DNA from: Clostridia bacterium
GTDB lineage: Bacteria > Bacillota > Clostridia > Oscillospirales > CAG-272
Reading direction: 5' to 3'
Assembly (NCBI GenBank): GCA_017536475.1
Contig: JAFXHH010000008.1
Coordinates: 1 to 61,538 of the forward strand
DNA: 61,538 nucleotides
The notes under the pieces are model-generated. The model made no database searches. It was not told the DNA's origin and worked only from the letters and a program-made list of their open reading frames with translations. The translations under genes and the position numbers were made by a program. Below, one piece after another: positions 45,828 through 51,573 of the stretch (positions within the stretch are counted from its first letter, which is position 1; every line of letters begins with the position of its first letter).

Positions 45828-46514
45828 ATGACTTACGTAGTATCAAATTTGCACGGAAATTACGCGAAATTCAAAGAACTTCTTAAGACCATCAATTTCA
45901 AGGATACCGACCTTATGTACATACTCGGCGACGTTGTCGACTACGGTGATGAGAGCATGGAGCTGGTCGGCGACCTCAGTATAAGATATAACGTCTATCC
46001 CATAGTCGGCGAGCACGACTACACTGCGGTCAGAATGCTTTCGGGCTTTGAAAAGATGCTCAAAAGCGGTGAGACTCCCGACAAAAAGTTTATAAGTGAG
46101 ATGACCGCCTGGGTCGCTGACGGCGGACAGAGCACCCTTGATTCCTTCCGCACGCTCGACGCGGAGATGAAGGAGGGAATAATCGACTACCTCTCTGATA
46201 TGACTCTTTACGAGGAGATCGAGGTCGGCGGCAAGGAGTACCTGCTTGTTCACGCGGGAATCGCGGGATTTAAGACAGGAGTTGACCTTGAGGAGCTTAA
46301 GCCCGAGGCATTCTTCAGCGAAGCACTTGACCTGACGAAGAAATATTTTGACGATAAAACGATCATCGTCGGACATACCCCCACCACCGAGGACAACGGC
46401 GGCGACGGCAAGATCTTCTTTGGTAACGGCTCTATCGCCATCGACTGCGGCGAGGCAAGAGGCGGAACTGTCGGTTGCTTGCGCCTTGAGGATTTGAAAG
46501 AATTTTACGTTTGA
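45828..46514 (+). CDS. Metallophosphoesterase (PPP-like) with altered metal motifs
   Basis: 228 residues with the PPP serine/threonine phosphatase-like layout SNLHGNYAKF, GDVVDYGDES, GEHDY, HAGI and GHTPT. The first Asp of the usual DxH is Asn, and the Asn of GNH(D/E) is Glu, so metal binding may be altered. AAAGGAG precedes the ATG. It may be transcribed with trmK-nif3. Confidence 0.85.
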   Translation: MTYVVSNLHGNYAKFKELLKTINFKDTDLMYILGDVVDYGDESMELVGDLSIRYNVYPIVGEHDYTAVRMLSGFEKMLKSGETPDKKFISEMTAWVADGGQSTLDSFRTLDAEMKEGIIDYLSDMTLYEEIEVGGKEYLLVHAGIAGFKTGVDLEELKPEAFFSEALDLTKKYFDDKTIIVGHTPTTEDNGGDGKIFFGNGSIAIDCGEARGGTVGCLRLEDLKEFYV

Positions 46515-46526
46515 TAGGAATTTACA

Positions 46527-47918
46527 GTGAACATAAAGAAAAACGATCTCATAGAGCTTGAAATAACCGATCTCAACAACCTCGGCTGCGGCGTGGGTAA
46601 GACCGACGACGGAGTCGTGGTCTTCGTCAAGGGTGCGGTTACGGGCGACAAGGTGCTTGCAAAAGTAATCAAGGTGTCGTCGTCATTTCTCGTCGGCAAG
46701 CTTGAAAAAATAATCGAAAGCTCGCAAAACCGAGCCGACGGCACGGGACTGCGAACGAAGGACTGCAAAGCGCCGCAATCCTGCGGAGGATGTATATACC
46801 GAAATATCAAATACGAGCACGAGCTCGAGCTCAAGCGCGATTACGTCAAAAATGCCTTTCGCAAGGCGGGCTTGCCCGACGTGACGGTGAGCGATACAAG
46901 ACACACAGACAAAGTGTCGGCATACAGAAATAAGGGTCAGTACCCCGTGAGACAGGTGCAGGGTGAGCTTCGCGCGGGATTTTTCGCGACGAAGACCCAT
47001 AATCTCATCCCCTGCGAGCAATGTCTGCTCCAGCCCGACGTTTTCGGCGAAATAGTTGAGTTCACGATCGAATTTGCAAAGAAAAATAAGATCACGGCAT
47101 ACGACGAGGAGAGAGAAAGCGGAATTTTGCGCCATATCTACCTGCGAATCGCAGAAAAGACGGGTCAGATAATGACCTGCCTCGTTATAAACGCGGATAA
47201 ATTGCCCTGCGCCGAAAAATACGCCGACGAGCTGACGGCAAGATTTCCGCAGGTCTGCTCGGTAATGCTCAATATCAATAAGAAGAATACGAACGTTATC
47301 CTCTCCGACAGATTCGTCTGTGTCAAGGGAAACGATTACATAGTGGACGAGCTGTGCGGCATGCGATTTAAGATCACGGCGGGCTCGTTCTATCAGGTCA
47401 ACCGCGACGGCGCGGAGCTGCTCTACGGTCTTGCAAGAGAGAGAGCAGGACTGACGGGAAGGGAGACTGTTGCCGACCTCTATTGCGGAACGGGAACTAT
47501 CGGCTTGTCAATGGCGAAGAATGCTTCACGAATAGTCGGCGTAGAGATAGTCGGCGAGGCGGTCGAGTGCGCCAAGGAAAATGCCAAGATGAACGGCGTG
47601 GAAAACGCTTACTTCTTCTGCGGAGACGCCTCGGATACGCGCGGACTTTTGGCAAGTGCCAGGGATACCCTTGGCGATTTCTGCCCCGACGTCGTCGTGA
47701 TCGACCCGCCGAGAAAGGGAACTACGAAGGAGCTTGTCGATTACCTCGATTCTCTCGGCGTGCCGAGAATAGTGTACGTTTCCTGCAACCCCGACACGCT
47801 CGCACGCGACTGCGCGTGGTTTGCGGATAAAGGATACGATATAGGCGAAGTTACTCCGGTGGATTTGTTTCCGGGCACAGGACACGTCGAGAGTGTCGTT
47901 TGTCTGACGCGAAAATGA
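46527..47918 (+). CDS. rlmD: 23S rRNA (uracil-5-)-methyltransferase RlmD/RlmCD type
   Basis: 463 residues. A TRAM domain (about 1-60) is followed by Fe-S cysteines C80, C86 and C89 plus CEQC near 167. SAM motif DLYCGTGTIGLSMA is near 316, VIDPPRKGT near 391, and the catalytic Cys in YVSCNPDTLARD near 415. It starts at GTG 46527 behind GGAA. The C-terminus ...HVESVVCLTRK is the sequence copied four times downstream, so the present 3' end may itself have been supplied by an inserted cassette. Confidence 0.94.
   Translation: MNIKKNDLIELEITDLNNLGCGVGKTDDGVVVFVKGAVTGDKVLAKVIKVSSSFLVGKLEKIIESSQNRADGTGLRTKDCKAPQSCGGCIYRNIKYEHELELKRDYVKNAFRKAGLPDVTVSDTRHTDKVSAYRNKGQYPVRQVQGELRAGFFATKTHNLIPCEQCLLQPDVFGEIVEFTIEFAKKNKITAYDEERESGILRHIYLRIAEKTGQIMTCLVINADKLPCAEKYADELTARFPQVCSVMLNINKKNTNVILSDRFVCVKGNDYIVDELCGMRFKITAGSFYQVNRDGAELLYGLARERAGLTGRETVADLYCGTGTIGLSMAKNASRIVGVEIVGEAVECAKENAKMNGVENAYFFCGDASDTRGLLASARDTLGDFCPDVVVIDPPRKGTTKELVDYLDSLGVPRIVYVSCNPDTLARDCAWFADKGYDIGEVTPVDLFPGTGHVESVVCLTRK
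47883..47915 (+). repeat. R0: native rlmD 3' end, presumed attachment core
   Basis: Last codons of rlmD (HVESVVCLTRK, then TGA). Compare R1-R4 at 48404, 48785, 49388 and 49863. Confidence 0.8.
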
Positions 47919-47933
47919 AAGGAGTAAACACAT

Positions 47934-48371
47934 ATGATATATAACAAATTCAAGCAAGGTTTTCTTAAAAACCTTTTAGCTTATGTTGTGATGATAGTTT
48001 TTCTCACTCTCACTGTTTTGCTGGTGGTATTTGATGATAACCCTATTCGCATCACTGCTTCAATGATATGCTGTGCCGTTTTGGTGCTCTTCTTCATATA
48101 TGATTTGTTTTTGTCAGAGATTTTTATATTCAAAGAAGCTTGCTTTTTGACTAACAAATATCCGTTCAATAATTCCAAGTACGCGCCAAAGTTGTTTAAG
48201 AAAATATCCGTACAATATAGCACAATTTCAAAAATTGAGAAGCGTTTATGGGATAAAAGACGATTTGTGCTGATCATTCATTTTAAAGAAGACGAGCCTC
48301 TTCAATATGTTTTCACACGCGAGGATTCGAGAAATTTTATTTATGACAAGCTTTCGGAATTGAAAAAATGA
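47934..48371 (+). CDS. Cassette ORF 1: small membrane protein
   Basis: 145 residues, AT-rich. Two adjacent hydrophobic helices (about 14-31 and 40-60) with a short polar turn, followed by a soluble C-terminal half (about 75-145) with alternating strands such as FVLIIHF and LQYVF, a layout reminiscent of YcxB/bacterial PH-like membrane proteins. I do not recognise the family. AAAGGAG begins at the last base of the rlmD stop. First gene in the presumed cassette array. Confidence 0.75.
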   Translation: MIYNKFKQGFLKNLLAYVVMIVFLTLTVLLVVFDDNPIRITASMICCAVLVLFFIYDLFLSEIFIFKEACFLTNKYPFNNSKYAPKLFKKISVQYSTISKIEKRLWDKRRFVLIIHFKEDEPLQYVFTREDSRNFIYDKLSELKK

Positions 48372-48377
48372 AAGACT

Positions 48378-48433
48378 AAAATATACCTTTTAGAGTCTTG
48401 ACCCATGTCGAAAGTGTCGTTTGTCTCACAAGG
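48378..48433 (+). repeat. R1: B motif plus rlmD 3' end remnant
   Basis: CTTTTAGAGTCTTGACCCAT starts at 48387 and, 17 bases on, a core encodes T-H-V-E-S-V-V-C-L-T-R with synonymous changes from rlmD. The remnant frame ends at a TGA overlapping the next ATG. Confidence 0.85.
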
Positions 48434-48441
48434 AGAGAATT

Positions 48442-48720
48442 ATGATACCATTCAAAAAAACATGCGACAAGTGTAAAACCATTGAAACGGTAAAGTCGCT
48501 TAAAACTACCGAAGAATTTTTTGCCATATTAGAAGAACTCAAGAGATTATTGGTAAGTAAGAACTACGAATATGTGGGAGGAAATAACCCTGCCGACACC
48601 ATCAAAAATTGGCCTCAAGACGGATTGTGGTATAGAATTAAATGCAAAAACTGCGGCGCGATTTATACCTTATGGTACGATGCTTTTAAGGGTAAAGGCT
48701 ACTTCAAAAAGGGTAAATAA
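48442..48720 (+). CDS. Cassette ORF 2: small protein with two CxxC pairs
   Basis: 92 residues. CDKCKT near the N-terminus and CKNCGA near residue 72 could together bind zinc as a ribbon. Trp/Tyr-rich segment IKNWPQDGLWYRIKCKN lies between. Family unknown; size and context resemble immunity-type or small accessory proteins, without proof. AGGAGA from the R1 repeat provides the ribosome site. Confidence 0.72.
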   Translation: MIPFKKTCDKCKTIETVKSLKTTEEFFAILEELKRLLVSKNYEYVGGNNPADTIKNWPQDGLWYRIKCKNCGAIYTLWYDAFKGKGYFKKGK

Positions 48721-48726
48721 ATATAC

Positions 48727-48820
48727 CTTTTGGACTTACAACCCCCATTTTTGACATAAAAATATACCTTTTGGAGTCTTGACCCACGTCGAATCCGTCG
48801 TGTGTCTCACACGAAAATAA
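48727..48820 (+). repeat. R2: A motif, B motif and rlmD 3' end remnant
   Basis: A motif CTTTTGGACTTACAACCCCC at 48727, B motif CTTTTGGAGTCTTGACCCAC at 48768, and a core from 48785 encoding H-V-E-S-V-V-C-L-T-R-K then TAA, exactly the RlmD C-terminus with several silent changes. Bases 48821-49012 that follow are AT-rich with no gene. Confidence 0.88.
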
Positions 48821-49012
48821 GCAAAAAACGGCTTAAATTAGGCAAAATCAAGCCTTTTAGAGCGATTTTGAGATAAAAATTTCAAAAAACGGTGTTCAAA
48901 ATTAAAAAATGTCCTGTTTTTGAGGTGGGACAAATGAGATTTTTGAGCAAAACTCAAAACTTCAATTTACACCTGTTTAGTATAACATATCGACATGAAC
49001 CGAGGAGAAAAT

Positions 49013-49321
49013 ATGAAAAAATGGATACTGTACGATGGTGGCTCAACCATCGGTAAAATTGGATCTGAAAATGGAAAAATCATTTTTGATGAGGAGTATG
49101 AGGATAGCTGCCGCATTACGCTCGAAAAAACCAAACCGATTCCGTATAGTATTACTTGCGGTGTTTATGGTTTGATGTGTCACACTGTATTCGCAAAAAC
49201 AGAGCAGGAAGCAAAAGAAAAATACGAATTTATGAAAATAGAGTTGAAGGACTTTATAGCTTCGTATACAGAAGAAACCGATGCAGTAAATTGGGTCGAA
49301 TGTTTTGTTGAAAAGTGGTAA
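49013..49321 (+). CDS. Cassette ORF 3: small soluble protein
   Basis: 102 residues, acidic. Strand-rich start (KWILYDGGSTIGKIGSENGKIIFDEEY), a Cys-containing middle (ITCGVYGLMCHTVFAK), and a C-terminal helix with conserved-looking aromatic residues (WVECFVEKW). Not recognised. The ATG 49013 follows CGAGGAGA. It is preceded by about 190 AT-rich bases without a gene, unlike the other cassettes. Confidence 0.72.
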   Translation: MKKWILYDGGSTIGKIGSENGKIIFDEEYEDSCRITLEKTKPIPYSITCGVYGLMCHTVFAKTEQEAKEKYEFMKIELKDFIASYTEETDAVNWVECFVEKW

Positions 49322-49328
49322 AGTGAGA

Positions 49329-49420
49329 CTTTTTGGAGTTTCCACCCCTATTTTTTGCACAAAAATATACCTTTTAGAGTCTTGACCCACGTTGAAACTC
49401 TCGTATGTCTGACGAGGAAG
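49329..49420 (+). repeat. R3: A-like motif, B motif and rlmD 3' end remnant
   Basis: An A-like motif at 49329, B motif at 49371 and core from 49388 encoding T-H-V-E-T-L-V-C-L-T-R-K. The most diverged core copy. It supplies GAAGGAG to ORF 4. Confidence 0.85.
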
Positions 49421-49428
49421 GAGAAGAA

Positions 49429-49809
49429 ATGAACAAAAGTGTAGAACATTTTTTTGTAAAAACTTATATAGATAAAGATTATCAAGAACGCTTGTTGTTT
49501 GAACTGAATTCTATAAAGAAGCGTTCAAAAGCACTGTCGCGCTTTTCACACGATGCGGAAACGGTGCTGAATAAGGTTCTCGATAAAAGAATCATTACTG
49601 ACCTTAGTGAATTGCATGAAAATGATAAAGCAGTTTATGTAATTTCATGGGACGAAAATGATGGTATGTATATTCCATTCGAGGATGCAATGAGGTATTG
49701 TGAAAATACATCTACATCGGTGATATTGATAGGAAACTCTTTTTCACTTATTAAAGAAGAGGCGGAAACAGGGAAACCTAAAATATTTTATCTAAAAGTG
49801 AGACTTTAA
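49429..49809 (+). CDS. Cassette ORF 4: small soluble protein
   Basis: 126 residues. Mainly helical first half (YIDKDYQERLLFELNSIKKR), then a mixed half with VYVISWDENDGMYIPFEDA and a strand-like end (IFYLKVRL). No motif recognised. GAAGGAG lies five bases before the ATG 49429. Last ORF of the array; R4 follows. Confidence 0.73.
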   Translation: MNKSVEHFFVKTYIDKDYQERLLFELNSIKKRSKALSRFSHDAETVLNKVLDKRIITDLSELHENDKAVYVISWDENDGMYIPFEDAMRYCENTSTSVILIGNSFSLIKEEAETGKPKIFYLKVRL

Positions 49810-49904
49810 GGTATTACAACCCCCGTTTTTAGTGGGTTTTGAAACCTTTTGGAGTCTTGAACCACGTGGAAAGTGTCGTTTGTCTGACGCGAAAGTTGCA
49901 ATAA
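49804..49904 (+). repeat. R4: A-like motif, B motif and rlmD 3' end remnant
   Basis: An A-like motif at 49804, B motif at 49846 and core from 49863 encoding N-H-V-E-S-V-V-C-L-T-R-K-L-Q then TAA. It is among the copies closest to the native end in DNA (GTGTCGTTTGTCTGACGCGA shared), as expected if it is the originally displaced 3' end. Confidence 0.87.
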
Positions 49905-49907
49905 ACC

Positions 49908-49982
49908 TGTAGGGCAGGGGCTTGCTCCTGCCGCAAATACAGACAATTGCCAAAAACGGCGGGAGTAAACCCCCACCCTACA
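49908..49982. repeat. MITE-like element with TGTAGGG ends
   Basis: 75 bp starting TGTAGGG and ending CCCTACA, with an inner GCAGGGGCTTGCTCCTGC hairpin. Its left part recurs at 17070-17095. No ORF inside. Confidence 0.65.
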
Positions 49983-50035
49983 AAAATCGTCATCCAAATT
50001 AAAAAATCCATCCCGAAAATAAAAGGAGCCCAACT

Positions 50036-50839
50036 ATGAAGCACGAGCATTCTTTAGACACACTTTGCGCGGCGCTGACGACCGCAATGGGCATTGACGC
50101 CCCCGAAAACGCTGCTCCCGCAAACGAATTTCTCGTCGATTACGTCAACAAGACCCTCGGCGGCGAGCACGTCGACCGTATTTTTATGTATAACCCCGAC
50201 GCGATCGCGACCTGGCTTTACCAAAAATATCCGCATTTCTTCTCGACATTGAAGGAAAGAACGGGGATCGACCTGCCCTTGTGCACGGTCATGCCCTCGG
50301 TAACTCCGGTCTGCTTCGGCACTATGTACACGGGCGCGCAACCCGAGGTACACGGTATTCAGGCATACGAAAAGCCCGTCATTAAGATCGGCACAATATT
50401 CGACGCGCTCATCCGCGCAGGCAAGAGGGCGGCGATCGTCTCGACCGCAGGCGACAGTATGTCGAGCATATATCTCGAGCGCGAAATGGATTATTACATC
50501 TACCCCTCGCTCGAAGAGGTTAATGCAAAGGCGGCAGAGCTGATAATTGACGATAAATACGATTTTATAGCCGTGTATAACGGAAATTACGACGGCTTTA
50601 TGCACAGATACGCGCCCGAGAGCGCAGAGGCGTTGGCAGAGCTCCGCGCAAACGTCAGAACCTACGGAATCTTCGACGCTATGATCAGAGAGCATTGGAA
50701 AAATCACCGCACGCTCGTCGGCTTTGCGACGGACCACGGCTGCCACGAGATCGACGGCGGCTGCGGCTCGCACGGTCTTGCAATGGACGAGGATCTGAAT
50801 ATAACGCACTTTTATAAAGTGTATAATCCCGAAAATTGA
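50036..50839 (+). CDS. Alkaline phosphatase superfamily / phosphodiesterase-like protein
   Basis: 267 residues. The core VMPSVTPVCFGTMYTGAQPE (near 82-101) has the Thr that serves as nucleophile in the nucleotide pyrophosphatase/phosphodiesterase branch. AVYNGNYDGFMHRY near 182 and VGFATDHGCHEIDGGCGSHG near 223-242 supply metal His and Asp residues. The substrate is unknown. GGAG precedes the ATG; the methyltransferase gene follows after two bases. Confidence 0.82.
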   Translation: MKHEHSLDTLCAALTTAMGIDAPENAAPANEFLVDYVNKTLGGEHVDRIFMYNPDAIATWLYQKYPHFFSTLKERTGIDLPLCTVMPSVTPVCFGTMYTGAQPEVHGIQAYEKPVIKIGTIFDALIRAGKRAAIVSTAGDSMSSIYLEREMDYYIYPSLEEVNAKAAELIIDDKYDFIAVYNGNYDGFMHRYAPESAEALAELRANVRTYGIFDAMIREHWKNHRTLVGFATDHGCHEIDGGCGSHGLAMDEDLNITHFYKVYNPEN

Positions 50840-50841
50840 AA

Positions 50842-51516
50842 ATGAGTTCAAAATTTAAAAAGGCTTGGGATCTTATAAAGCGCGGTCAGATAAAAACGCT
50901 TTTAAAAAAGGCATATATCTTTTTCAGAAGCAGACTTTACCATCTGCGCGCTTGGTTTGAGGACTGTCGTTACGGCGGCAGATCGATCAATAAGCCGATC
51001 CCGTCAAAACACAAGGAAATGGGCGCTCATCCCAGCCAAAGCACCGACTATCGCTGTCTGGACAAGATATTCAAGTCCTGCCCTTTGGAAAAAGGCGAGA
51101 TACTTGCCGATATCGGCTGTGGCGAGGGCAGAGTATTGACCTATCTTTATTCAAGAGGACACCGCGGGAAGCTGATCGGTATAGAGCTTGACGAGGATGT
51201 TGCCGCGACGGCAAAAAAACGGACTAAAAAATGCAAAAACGTTGAAGTGCATTGTATTAACGTGCTCGAAGCCTCGGAAATACTATGCGAAGTCGGTGCG
51301 GTTTATCTTTTCAATCCCTTTAACAGGGCCGTTATGACGGAATTTGTAAGTGTGATAGAGAAAAGTTGCAAATCTCGAGTAGATCTTTATTACTGCAACG
51401 ACGTTTACAGAGACGTGATTGACGGCAGAAAAAATTGGACGATACGTTGCCGAGACGTTATTCGCAGACCGGGTGTCCGGCCCGCAACGTTTACGGTTTA
51501 TAGATATCTGCCGTAA
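50842..51516 (+). CDS. SAM-dependent methyltransferase, predicted
   Basis: About 224 residues. A basic helical N-terminus (about 1-70) precedes class I SAM motif ILADIGCGEGRVLTYL near 85-100 and acidic loop LIGIELDEDVA. VYLFNPFN near 150 corresponds to motif IV. The target is unknown. The ATG 50842 is preferred over a TTG six bases earlier that overlaps the previous stop. Confidence 0.82.
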   Translation: MSSKFKKAWDLIKRGQIKTLLKKAYIFFRSRLYHLRAWFEDCRYGGRSINKPIPSKHKEMGAHPSQSTDYRCLDKIFKSCPLEKGEILADIGCGEGRVLTYLYSRGHRGKLIGIELDEDVAATAKKRTKKCKNVEVHCINVLEASEILCEVGAVYLFNPFNRAVMTEFVSVIEKSCKSRVDLYYCNDVYRDVIDGRKNWTIRCRDVIRRPGVRPATFTVYRYLP

Positions 51517-51573
51517 GCCATATTATCTAGGATTACAAAAATATTCATACATATTGCCGAAAGAAGTTCAAAT

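Noticed and set aside
48821..49012. A hidden gene in the 190-base AT-rich stretch of the cassette array
   Set aside because: No frame with a start and ribosome site longer than a few codons; it may hold only promoter-like AT-rich sequence.
47883..49904. CRISPR array downstream of rlmD
   Set aside because: Repeats are few, unequally spaced by whole ORFs, and encode a protein end; there are no short spacers or cas genes.
47883..49904. Classical integron
   Set aside because: No integron integrase, no attC-like folded sites with R'/R'' boxes, and the repeats derive from rlmD. The analogy is only organisational.
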